NCBI GenBank assembly: GCA_013298445.1
Contig: JAAFHQ010000394.1
Location: 1 to 5,933 of the forward strand
DNA: 5,933 bases
DNA from: Chitinophagales bacterium
Lineage (GTDB): Bacteria > Bacteroidota > Bacteroidia > Chitinophagales > Saprospiraceae
Reading direction: 5' to 3'
In this document: in pieces, positions 1 through 5,933 of the stretch
Position numbering within the stretch: position 1 is the first letter of the stretch
Layout of the letters: each line of letters starts with the position of its first letter
Translations under genes and position numbers: made by a program
The notes under the pieces: generated by a model
The model's database searches: none
What the model was told of the DNA's origin: nothing
Seen by the model: the letters and a program-made list of their open reading frames with translations, nothing else

Positions 1-1916
1 AAGTCGAGTTTAAACTTGGATTTAAAAGGTACTTCCTGCAATGGAGCCGTTTCACCAGCAATAACCTGATCGATGGCCCCAATTTGTTGGTCAATTACAC
101 TTTTTACGGCAGGGTTAAGTCGAGGCAACTGTGCAGCTGCGTAAGTCACTTCTTTAGGATCCACTTTTTTGTCCAAAAAGTCCTTCGAAGTGCCTCGATA
201 AATGCTATAACCCCTTTTGTTGTAGAGGGTGTACAAAATCCGATCCCGCTTGCGATCTACCGAGATTGCTGGGGAATAATGGGAAATCCCGGTTATGCCC
301 ACAGCCAAATCCGTCAACTGGGTAACCTCTTTCGATTTAAGGTCATAGCGATACATGTTGCGGTACCCATCAGGGTTTGACAAAAAGACAATATTGCCCG
401 CAGTATCTACCTGTGGATTGAGGTTGTCCGCACCTGGGAAAACATCATCATAATGGGTTACTGCCCCATTCACAATATCAATCGAAGCCAGATTGAAAGT
501 CAAACGGCCATAAGTCCGGCCATTTTCCCAAGCTTTTTGATCGGTGGAGAAATAGAGGGTTTGGCCATCTTCCGACCAGGTTGGCTGGATTTCGGAATAC
601 TTATCATCCGTCAATTGTTTCAGGGTACGGGTACGGATGTTGAAAGCGTATAAATCCGTATGGCCTTCCTTCAAGCCCGACACTACAATGGTTTTGCCAT
701 CAGGAGACCAACTTGGGTTGGAAAAAGCAGGCAAATCACCGAGGTTAAATTCATCCACTGTTTTGGCGGTAAAAGGGCTTTTGATCAGCAGCACGTTGCG
801 GCCACGTTTGAAACCAATCAAGGCCACCCTTTTGCTATCCGGCGACCAGGCACCAGAGGATTCCAGGAAATCAAAGAAATCCACGTTACCGCCGCGAGCG
901 GTACTGGCTACGGTTTTCATGATTTGACCATTCGTAGCATCGGCCAGGAAAATATCGGTAGAAAAAAGGTTGCGCTCCGAGGTAAACAGCACGTACTTCC
1001 CATCAGGGCTGATCGAGGGGGAAATGTTCATTTGCCCGCCGTCTTTGTCGTCCAAAATCGGTTTTCCAAAAACATTTTTCTCCTTGCCCTCAATCATGGG
1101 TTTGAACTGTGCAGTAATGGCGTCCTGCCAAAGCTTGCTGAAGTCTTTTTTGTTCATACCCAACACATTGACAATGGCATTGTCGACCCCAAAAATGGCC
1201 ACGGATTTAAAAAATGGCTCGATGATGCGGTCACTTTTTAATCCAGTCAAAAATGACCAAAAAGCGTGGCCATAGCGGTACGGAAAGTATTTGGGGTTGT
1301 TCAATTGGTCAATGGTAGGCACATCGTCATTGAGTACCGCATCGCGCATCCACAAGGCAGTATGTGGATCCACACTTCCTGTCGACATGTATTCGGCCAT
1401 ACCTTCCACTACCCAAAGGGGCAGGTTGCCCAGGTTTTGGATGCTGGTGGAATCGCCATTCAAAATGCGGTTGAACTGGAAAGCGTGCACCAATTCGTGC
1501 CCCAACACCTGGTAGGTCGCCTGATTGGTCAAGGCAATGGGCATGATGACGCGGTTTTTAAAGGCTTCCGTCACCCCGCCTGTACCCACACCCACGCCAC
1601 CACTGATGGTATTGGTTTGTTGGAAATCGGCATGGTCATTGTAAAAGATCAGGGGATTTTTGATGGAGAACGTGTCTCCCAACAAATTCCGGTGGTAGTT
1701 GTACCAGAGCTCGGCAAAATCGGCCAAGTCCTTGCGCCGTTCTGCATTTTTGAGGTAATAATAAATCTCAAAATTGGGCGAGCGGTACACGTCAAAATTG
1801 AAGGACTCATAACTGGGCTTGTTGCGGCCAAAATATTCCTGGGCCTGCAAAGTGCTTGTTCCGGTAAAGGCCAGCAAAAAAGCCGCAAGGGTCCAAAGTT
1901 TACTGCGGTGTCTCAT
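1..1916 (-). CDS. Secreted gluzincin-type metallopeptidase-like protein with PD40/TolB-like beta-propeller (partial, C-terminus off the window)
   Basis: The reading frame is open from an ATG at 1916 to the left edge, giving about 638 residues without a stop. Residues 1-25 form a signal peptide: basic start (RHRSK), hydrophobic stretch, and LQA before QE as the likely cleavage site, so the protein is exported. A peptidase MA-like (gluzincin) domain follows: H140-E-L-V-H144 is the zinc-binding HExxH, and E171 in WVVEGMAEY is the likely third ligand. From about residue 300 there are repeated PD40 blades: SPDG at 303, WSPDS at 357, WSPDG at 403, WSEDG at 447, and weaker ones near 504 and 551. This order matches Bacteroidota proteins often labelled TolB-like or biopolymer transporter; from memory these are nearer 1000 residues, so roughly a third is missing. 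Catalysis is plausible because the motif is intact, but the substrate is unknown. An in-frame ATG at 1946 would add ten residues (MRSFQRKTYR); 1916 gives the more typical signal peptide. No clear promoter or Shine-Dalgarno is seen. Confidence 0.9.
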   Translation of the reverse strand, partial: MRHRSKLWTLAAFLLAFTGTSTLQAQEYFGRNKPSYESFNFDVYRSPNFEIYYYLKNAERRKDLADFAELWYNYHRNLLGDTFSIKNPLIFYNDHADFQQTNTISGGVGVGTGGVTEAFKNRVIMPIALTNQATYQVLGHELVHAFQFNRILNGDSTSIQNLGNLPLWVVEGMAEYMSTGSVDPHTALWMRDAVLNDDVPTIDQLNNPKYFPYRYGHAFWSFLTGLKSDRIIEPFFKSVAIFGVDNAIVNVLGMNKKDFSKLWQDAITAQFKPMIEGKEKNVFGKPILDDKDGGQMNISPSISPDGKYVLFTSERNLFSTDIFLADATNGQIMKTVASTARGGNVDFFDFLESSGAWSPDSKRVALIGFKRGRNVLLIKSPFTAKTVDEFNLGDLPAFSNPSWSPDGKTIVVSGLKEGHTDLYAFNIRTRTLKQLTDDKYSEIQPTWSEDGQTLYFSTDQKAWENGRTYGRLTFNLASIDIVNGAVTHYDDVFPGADNLNPQVDTAGNIVFLSNPDGYRNMYRYDLKSKEVTQLTDLAVGITGISHYSPAISVDRKRDRILYTLYNKRGYSIYRGTSKDFLDKKVDPKEVTYAAAQLPRLNPAVKSVIDQQIGAIDQVIAGETAPLQEVPFKSKFKLD

Positions 1917-2105
1917 ACGGTATGTTTTTCTTTGAAACGATCTCATGTTGCTCTTCGGATTGTCGAAATTACAAACTATTAACAATTTGACAGACCACTT
2001 TGTAACGCATTGGGCAAGTGGATTTTGGTTAAAAATCTCTTAAACTCAATTTCAAGGTAGTATAGGTGACAAAAAAAGGCGCTAAATAAAATCCATTCCT
2101 TCTTT

Positions 2106-2113
2106 TAACTTTA
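2106..2113 (+). promoter_or_regulatory. Possible -7 box for the bestrophin gene
   Basis: TAACTTTA matches the Bacteroidota -7 consensus TAnnTTTG at all but the last fixed base and lies 42 bases before the bestrophin ATG, a sensible distance for a short leader. No TTG is present 17-23 bases upstream, so the -33 half is missing and the call is weak. The rest of the 1917-2155 divergent spacer shows nothing else I can support. Confidence 0.25.
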
Positions 2114-2155
2114 CGAAAACGCAATTGTTCATCCCTCCTGAAACACCCAATTAAC

Positions 2156-3154
2156 ATGTATACGAAGCGCAATTACAATTTTTGGATGACCTTCAATTGG
2201 TCCCGTCAGCCCTTTATTCTTGGGGCCCTTTATGCATTACCCATCACCGCATTGTCTTATTTTGGGCATTTCAGTCTCTCCCTGCCCTGGCAGCCCATCA
2301 GCGTATTGGGGATAGCGGTGGCTTTTTACCTGGGTTTTAAAAACAACAGCTCCTACGACCGTACCTGGGAGGCGCGTAAAATCTGGGGTGGGATTGTCAA
2401 CAGTAGCCGCACTTTTGGCGCTGCTGTCACCTCCTTCATCCAGGGTGAAGACCAAGAGGAGCTGCAAAACATCCGTCGCCGCCTGATTTACCGGCACATC
2501 GCCTGGCTCACGGCGATGCGTTACCAACTGCGCCTGAGTCGGGATTGGGAACACAAAGAAGATCGGGTAAAAGGACTATACTCTCCCACCATCTGCGAGG
2601 AATATTTCAACAACCTGGACAAAGAGGTAATGAACTTGATAGAGGAAGCGGAATTTGAACGTTACAAAACCAAGACCAATATCGCCACCCAAATCATGGC
2701 TACCCAGGCTCGGGAGTTGCAACACTTGCACGATTTCGGGCACTTCGACGACTTCCGCCACATGGAGTTTCACCGCCTGATCAGCACTTTTTATGATGAT
2801 CAGGGGCGGAGTGAACGCATCAAGAATTTTCCTTTCCCCCGGCAGTACGCTTCCGTGGCACTGTGGAATACGCTGGTATTTACCGCATTGTTGCCCTGGG
2901 GCCTGCTGAGTGTTTTTGAGGAATTGCAGGGGGAATTGCGCATTTGGCTCACCGTTCCCTTCAATGCGCTCATCACCTGGGTATTCTTTTTAATGGAAAA
3001 AATTGGAGACTATTCCGAGAATCCATTTGAAGGGACTTACAACGATGTGCCGATTACGTCCATTTCCCGGGCGATTGAGATCGATTTGCGGGAGATGTTA
3101 GGGGAAACGGAGGTGCCGAAGCCGATTGCGGCGGTGGATGGGTTTTTGATGTAA
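2156..3154 (+). CDS. Bestrophin-family ion channel (RFP-TM / YneE-like)
   Basis: This 332-residue protein belongs to the bestrophin family, whose members form pentameric ion channels; characterised bacterial relatives such as KpBest conduct ions across the inner membrane. Predicted membrane segments lie at about residues 20-37, 44-61, 232-253 and 261-280, with a long, charged, helical cytoplasmic part between the second and third. The family signature K62-N-N-S-S-Y-D-R69 followed by W71-E-A-R-K-I-W-G78 is clear, as is the C-terminal N289-P-F-E-G...N296-D-V-P stretch with the helix IEIDLREML. Length is normal for bacterial members and no damage is seen. The ATG at 2156 is chosen because the conserved YNFW...FNWSRQPF start follows at once. 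No Shine-Dalgarno is present, as is usual in Bacteroidota. It stands alone, divergent from the metallopeptidase gene and followed by a terminator. Ion selectivity cannot be read from the sequence. Confidence 0.93.
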   Translation: MYTKRNYNFWMTFNWSRQPFILGALYALPITALSYFGHFSLSLPWQPISVLGIAVAFYLGFKNNSSYDRTWEARKIWGGIVNSSRTFGAAVTSFIQGEDQEELQNIRRRLIYRHIAWLTAMRYQLRLSRDWEHKEDRVKGLYSPTICEEYFNNLDKEVMNLIEEAEFERYKTKTNIATQIMATQARELQHLHDFGHFDDFRHMEFHRLISTFYDDQGRSERIKNFPFPRQYASVALWNTLVFTALLPWGLLSVFEELQGELRIWLTVPFNALITWVFFLMEKIGDYSENPFEGTYNDVPITSISRAIEIDLREMLGETEVPKPIAAVDGFLM

Positions 3155-3160
3155 AAACAT

Positions 3161-3193
3161 AAAGCCGCAGAGCGTTACCCCTACGGCTTTTTT
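3161..3193. terminator. Intrinsic terminator between convergent genes, probably bidirectional
   Basis: AAAGCCG (3161-3167) pairs with CGGCTTT (3184-3190), and the T-run continues to 3193, so the bestrophin transcript would end in a 7-bp hairpin with a U tract six bases after its stop codon. Read leftward, the same hairpin extends to ten pairs through one G-U wobble (3168 with 3183) and is followed by ATGTTTTT, so it could also end the deacetylase transcript, whose stop is at 3241-3243. Confidence 0.75.
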
Positions 3194-3240
3194 ATGGTAA
3201 TAAATCAAGCATTGCCAAAATAAATCGAGTTTTACTGGGG

Positions 3241-3894
3241 TTAAGCGCGTTGGTGCACCAATTCCGTTTCGAATACTTCCTGGGGGTGCAGGGCGTCGAA
3301 AGAATAGCCTTCGGCTGCAAAATAGGCCAGCACTCGTGGCAAGGCGTACTCGAGGCGCTCTTTCGACTTGATGCTGTCGTGGAACACCACAATAGAGCCA
3401 GGGCCAGCATTTTGAACCACGTTTCTGAGCACCTGATCCGGCGAGATATTGACATCAAAATCACCACTCAGTACATCCCACATCACAATCCGGTAATGCC
3501 GCAGCAAAAACTGGGTTTGTTTGGGCGTTACCCGGCCATAAGGTGGACGAAACAACACGGATTTGGATTGGCTGGCACCCTGGCGGATGTTGTGAAAATA
3601 AGAGATGTTTTCGGTGCTCCAACCATTGAGGTGATTCATGGTGTGATTGCCCACTACGTGGCCGGCATCCACTACTTGTTGAAACACTTCAGGGTGCTTG
3701 CTGATGTTGTCACCTACACAGAAGAAGGTGGCCTTGGCATTGTATTGTTTCAGTTGTTCCAATACCCAAGGGGTAACTTCAGGAATGGGACCGTCATCAA
3801 AAGTGAGAAAAATTTGTTTTTCCTCGGTAGGTATCCTCCAGGTGAAATGGGGGAAGAGGTTTTGAATGAATTGGGGTGTTTTGATCAAATACAT
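3241..3894 (-). CDS. Polysaccharide deacetylase, NodB/CE4 family
   Basis: The protein (217 residues from the ATG at 3894) is a minimal NodB-homology domain of carbohydrate esterase family 4, metal-dependent enzymes that remove N- or O-acetyl groups from glycans such as chitin, peptidoglycan or exopolysaccharide. The motifs occur in order: T31-F-D-D-G-P36 (D33 catalytic base, D34 metal ligand), H84-T-M-N-H88 (metal ligands), R116-P-P-Y-G120, W139-D140 with D145/D147 in the fourth-motif region, and F171-H172-D173 near the end. All residues expected for activity are present. No signal peptide or membrane anchor is evident, so it may act in the cytoplasm or leave by an unrecognised route. Other in-frame starts are ATG at 3900, ATG at 3921 and TTG at 3924; 3894 is preferred because the MYLIKTPQF start resembles family members as I recall them, and the upstream residues look non-conserved. 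It is convergent with the bestrophin gene and divergent from gltX. The natural substrate is unknown. Confidence 0.93.
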   Translation of the reverse strand: MYLIKTPQFIQNLFPHFTWRIPTEEKQIFLTFDDGPIPEVTPWVLEQLKQYNAKATFFCVGDNISKHPEVFQQVVDAGHVVGNHTMNHLNGWSTENISYFHNIRQGASQSKSVLFRPPYGRVTPKQTQFLLRHYRIVMWDVLSGDFDVNISPDQVLRNVVQNAGPGSIVVFHDSIKSKERLEYALPRVLAYFAAEGYSFDALHPQEVFETELVHQRA

Positions 3895-3972
3895 AAGCAT
3901 AATTTTTTGGGCGTGCTGCATCAAAGGGCGGCAACACCAATGTTCACGGGATAAAACAAGGCATTAACAGCA

Positions 3973-4004
3973 ACCTGGAGCCATTACAAAAAGGAATTCC
4001 AGGT
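3973..4004. repeat. Short inverted repeat in the deacetylase/gltX divergent spacer
   Basis: ACCTGGA (3973-3979) is inverted as TCCAGGT (3998-4004) with 18 bases between. It lies just upstream of the gltX promoter and in the presumed promoter region of the deacetylase, so it could be an operator. Seven-base arms can also arise by chance. Confidence 0.2.
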
Positions 4005-4007
4005 GTA

Positions 4008-4041
4008 TTGCACCATTGAGCCACTTAAATTTTTACTTTTG
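4008..4041 (+). promoter_or_regulatory. Bacteroidota-type promoter for gltX
   Basis: TACTTTTG at 4034-4041 is an exact match to the -7 consensus TAnnTTTG of the phylum's primary sigma factor. TTG at 4008-4010 lies 23 bases upstream, at the long end of the spacing I recall for these promoters; another TTG at 4016-4018 is probably too close. Initiation would fall near 4048, giving a leader of about 110 bases. That leader is AT-rich, with a run of eight T at 4113-4120 and a weak hairpin AGAATT/AATTCT at 4122-4143, but no recognisable T-box or other riboswitch. Confidence 0.5.
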
Positions 4042-4157
4042 TGGATCAAAATTGCGCAAGTGCTGTTTATGCTATAACGCAAAAAATTAAAAATGGGCTG
4101 CTCTAAGGCACATTTTTTTTCAGAATTTTTTGAAAATAATTCTATCGCTCTTTTTTC

Positions 4158-5678
4158 ATGGAAAATATTCGTGTTCGATTTGCCCCAAGTCCTACCGGCG
4201 CCCTACACATTGGCGGCATCCGTACGGCCTTGTACAACTACCTTTTGGCCAAAAAATACGGCGGAACCTTTATCCTGCGCATTGAGGATACAGACCAAAC
4301 CCGCTTTGTGCCCGGTGCCGAAAATTACATCATCGAAGCCCTGCACTGGGCTGGGATCGTTCCAACGGAAGGCCAGAGTTTTGGCGGCGAATACGGCCCC
4401 TATCGGCAATCCGACCGCAAAGCGATCTACCACGACTACGCCAAAAAACTGGTTGAAAGTGGCCACGGCTATTACGCCTTCGATACCCCCGAAGAACTGG
4501 ACGCCGCCCGCCAGGCCGACGATACCTTTAAATACGACTACAAGAGCCGCATGCGGCTCAACAATAGCCTGAACCTGAGCGCGGCTGAAGTGCAGCAACG
4601 TCTGGACTCGGGCGCACCCTACGTCATCCGCCTCAAGGTTCCTGAAGGCGAAACGGTACATATTCTGGACATGGTGCGTGGTGAAGTGAATTTTCAAAGC
4701 AATGAGCTCGACGATAAAGTGATGCTCAAAGGCGACGGCATGCCCACTTACCACCTTGCCAATGTGGTGGACGATCGTTTGATGAAAATCACCCACGTGA
4801 TTCGGGGCGAAGAATGGCTGCCGAGTACTGCGCACCACGTCTTGTTGTACCGCGCCTTTGGTTGGGAAGCTGAAATGCCTCGTTTTGCCCACTTGCCACT
4901 GATCCTCAAGCCGGACGGCAAGGGTAAACTCAGCAAACGGGACGGCACTCGCCTGGGGATTCCCGTATTCCCCTTGTCCTGGAAAGGGGAAAGTGCAGAG
5001 GATTCCTTTGTGGGTTTCCGCGAGGCAGGTTTTGATCCCCGCGCCATGGTCAATTTTATGGCCTTCATGGGCTGGAACCCCGGCACCGAGCAGGAAATTT
5101 TTAGCATGGACGAATTGGCTGAAGCTTTTTCGGTGGAGAAAATTGGCAAATCCGGTGCACGTTTTGACATCGAAAAAGCCAGGTGGTTCAACCAACAATA
5201 CATCATGGCCAGCAGTGAAGAAGAACTGGCCAAAACCGTTCGACCTATCATTGAGGCTCAAGGACATCAGCCTACGGAGGCCTATTTGCGCAGCTTTGTT
5301 GGGATGATGAAGGAGCGGGTAGTTTTGTTTCCTGATTTCTGGACAAATGGTGCGTACTTCTTTGAAGATTTTACCGTTTTTGATGAAGCAACCATTCGCA
5401 AAAAATGGAAAGCCGATGGCAGCCGGGCCGTTTTTACGCCTTTATTGGAACAATTGGATGCCCTGAGTGATTACAGCGCCACTGCGGTGCAGGCTTGTGT
5501 AGAAGGATTTACGAACGCAGCAGGTTTGAAATTTGGCGATGTTTTGCCTATTTTGCGGGTAGGCCTGACGGGGACCATGAAAGGCCCGGCAGTATTCGAC
5601 ATGATGGCCTTGTTGGGCAAAGCCGAATCTCGGCGGAGAATGGAAAGAGCGTTTGATTTGTTCGATAAGTTAAGTTGA
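4158..5678 (+). CDS. gltX: Glutamyl-tRNA synthetase (GluRS)
   Basis: This class I aminoacyl-tRNA synthetase (506 residues, normal length) attaches glutamate to tRNA(Glu) in the cytoplasm using ATP. The Rossmann-fold catalytic domain opens with RFAPSPTGALHIGG, in which H17-I-G-G20 is the HIGH-type ATP site usual for GluRS, followed by ALYNYLLAKK and RIEDTDQTR. The KMSKS loop is K257-L-S-K-R261, followed by DG. FMAFMGWNPG and the helical anticodon-binding region (about 340-506) follow, ending in VGLTGTMKGPAVFDMMALLGK. In the insertion near residues 100-110 (GHGYYAFDTPEELD) the zinc-binding cysteines of the E. coli-type enzyme are absent, so this is a zinc-free form. The ATG at 4158 is fixed by the conserved MENIRVRFAPSPTG; a T-rich stretch and no Shine-Dalgarno precede it. 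A discriminating enzyme is the default guess, but tRNA specificity cannot be settled without knowing whether gatCAB and glnS occur in the genome. It appears monocistronic, with its own promoter and a large hairpin after the stop. Confidence 0.98.
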   Translation: MENIRVRFAPSPTGALHIGGIRTALYNYLLAKKYGGTFILRIEDTDQTRFVPGAENYIIEALHWAGIVPTEGQSFGGEYGPYRQSDRKAIYHDYAKKLVESGHGYYAFDTPEELDAARQADDTFKYDYKSRMRLNNSLNLSAAEVQQRLDSGAPYVIRLKVPEGETVHILDMVRGEVNFQSNELDDKVMLKGDGMPTYHLANVVDDRLMKITHVIRGEEWLPSTAHHVLLYRAFGWEAEMPRFAHLPLILKPDGKGKLSKRDGTRLGIPVFPLSWKGESAEDSFVGFREAGFDPRAMVNFMAFMGWNPGTEQEIFSMDELAEAFSVEKIGKSGARFDIEKARWFNQQYIMASSEEELAKTVRPIIEAQGHQPTEAYLRSFVGMMKERVVLFPDFWTNGAYFFEDFTVFDEATIRKKWKADGSRAVFTPLLEQLDALSDYSATAVQACVEGFTNAAGLKFGDVLPILRVGLTGTMKGPAVFDMMALLGKAESRRRMERAFDLFDKLS

Positions 5679-5684
5679 AAAAAA

Positions 5685-5804
5685 AGTTGAGGGAGGTTTA
5701 GGGAGGTTGAGAAGGTTTAGGCTCCGCGAGCGATTTTGACAATGTCCTTGTCTAAGTCGCTCGCGGAGCCTAAACCTTCTCAACCTCCCTAAACCTTCTC
5801 AACT
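5685..5804. repeat. 120-nt near-perfect palindrome (REP/MITE-like hairpin) with internal 16-nt repeats
   Basis: Left arm 5685-5742 and right arm 5748-5804 fold on each other around a five-base loop (5743-5747). The core is a perfect 40-bp inverted repeat, 5694-5733 against 5757-5796. Inside it GACAA/TTGTC forms a closing mini-stem (5738-5742 with 5748-5752); outside it pairing continues to 5685/5804 with one bulge and one wobble. Each arm carries two copies of GTTGAGAAGGTTTAGG with a GAG spacer. On the right arm, as the reverse complement, they lie at 5769-5784 and 5788-5803 and are identical; on the left arm 5706-5721 is exact and 5686-5702 differs only by A changed to GG. The centre is GC-rich (GGCTCCGCGAGCGA). 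No open reading frame is contained. It starts seven bases after the gltX stop, so it would be part of the 3' end of that mRNA and could stabilise or terminate it, although no T-run follows on the plus strand. Confidence 0.92.
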
Positions 5805-5821
5805 ATCTCAAAATATTTTGC

Positions 5822-5829
5822 TACTTTAG
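5822..5829 (+). promoter_or_regulatory. Possible -7 box for the right-edge gene
   Basis: TACTTTAG matches TAnnTTTG at five of six fixed positions and sits 40 bases before the ATG at 5870, almost the same distance as the candidate box of the bestrophin gene. No TTG is found 17-23 bases upstream, where the palindrome's right arm lies, so support is limited. Confidence 0.3.
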
Positions 5830-5869
5830 AGCAGCCTAAAGGGCATTGACCAAAAACCGATCACATCCC

Positions 5870-5933
5870 ATGGACCAATTGTACATTGTCCAACAGTATG
5901 CTATTTGTTCTACCCTGATCCGGAAGGAATCCC
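5870..5933 (+). CDS. Start of an unidentified protein (partial, runs off the right edge)
   Basis: An ATG at 5870 opens a frame that stays open for 21 codons to the window end, beginning MDQLYIVQQYAICSTLIRKE. An in-frame TAA lies upstream at 5837-5839 and no other ATG intervenes, so this is the natural start if the gene is real. Position supports it: about 65 bases past the palindrome, same strand as gltX, with a candidate -7 box at a fitting distance. The visible residues show no signal peptide, membrane segment or motif I recognise, and the stretch is too short to assign a family. Confidence 0.5.
   Translation, partial: MDQLYIVQQYAICSTLIRKES

Noticed and set aside
84..1982. Several plus-strand open frames (84-380, 660-1241, 970-1275, 1266-1982)
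   Set aside because: All lie opposite the minus-strand metallopeptidase/PD40 gene, which is continuous and has clear motifs; the plus frames overlap one another and lack motifs.
1917..2155. Search for a promoter of the metallopeptidase gene in the divergent spacer
   Set aside because: On the minus strand only degenerate TAnnTTTG-like strings occur (for example TAATTTCG), none with a TTG at acceptable spacing, so no site is called.
3250..3954. 234-codon plus-strand frame across the deacetylase
   Set aside because: It is antisense to a CE4 gene with all its motifs intact and has no recognisable features of its own.
4093..4572. Plus-strand frame starting with MGCSKAHFF, considered as a leader peptide or small lipoprotein
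   Set aside because: It runs out of frame into gltX without a stop before the gltX start, has no proper lipobox or signal, and its later part is only the shifted reading of gltX.
4203..5267. Long open frame (354 codons) on the minus strand inside gltX
   Set aside because: It lies wholly antisense to the well-conserved gltX, its translation shows no recognisable domain, and it is a typical shadow of a high-scoring gene.
4096..5836. GGCTGCTCT at 4096-4104 and its reverse complement AGAGCAGCC at 5828-5836 flanking gltX
   Set aside because: Nine-base matches are expected many times by chance in a window this size, and the flanking sequence does not extend the match, so this is not evidence of element ends.

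Overview
The window looks like ordinary chromosome from a member of the Bacteroidota, possibly a Saprospiraceae-like genome. The evidence is: no Shine-Dalgarno-like sequences ahead of the starts; a perfect TAnnTTTG-type -7 box upstream of gltX; a secreted metallopeptidase/PD40-propeller protein of a kind common in this phylum; and a GluRS lacking the zinc-binding cysteines. The family-level placement is an inference. GC content is moderate by eye, and no phage, transposase, CRISPR, tRNA or rRNA gene is visible.

Layout. Positions 1-1916 (minus) hold the N-terminal ~638 residues of a secreted protein with a gluzincin HELVH domain followed by PD40/TolB-like beta-propeller blades; its C-terminus lies off the left edge. 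A 239-bp divergent spacer (1917-2155) separates it from a bestrophin-family channel (2156-3154, plus). A compact hairpin terminator (3161-3193), probably bidirectional, sits between that gene and a convergent NodB/CE4 polysaccharide deacetylase (3241-3894, minus). A second divergent spacer (3895-4157) carries a good promoter for gltX, glutamyl-tRNA synthetase (4158-5678, plus). Just after gltX lies a 120-nt, almost fully self-complementary palindrome (5685-5804) built from four copies of a 16-nt unit around a GC-rich core. A new plus-strand reading frame begins at 5870 and runs off the right edge.

The genes do not form an obvious pathway or operon. Each is flanked by a divergent spacer, a terminator or the palindrome, so they are probably separate transcription units: an envelope or periplasmic protein, an inner-membrane ion channel, a carbohydrate deacetylase and an essential translation enzyme. 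The one element not explained by routine annotation is the palindrome after gltX, which looks like a REP/MITE-type repeat or a structured 3' element. I found no convincing sign of a new multi-gene system.
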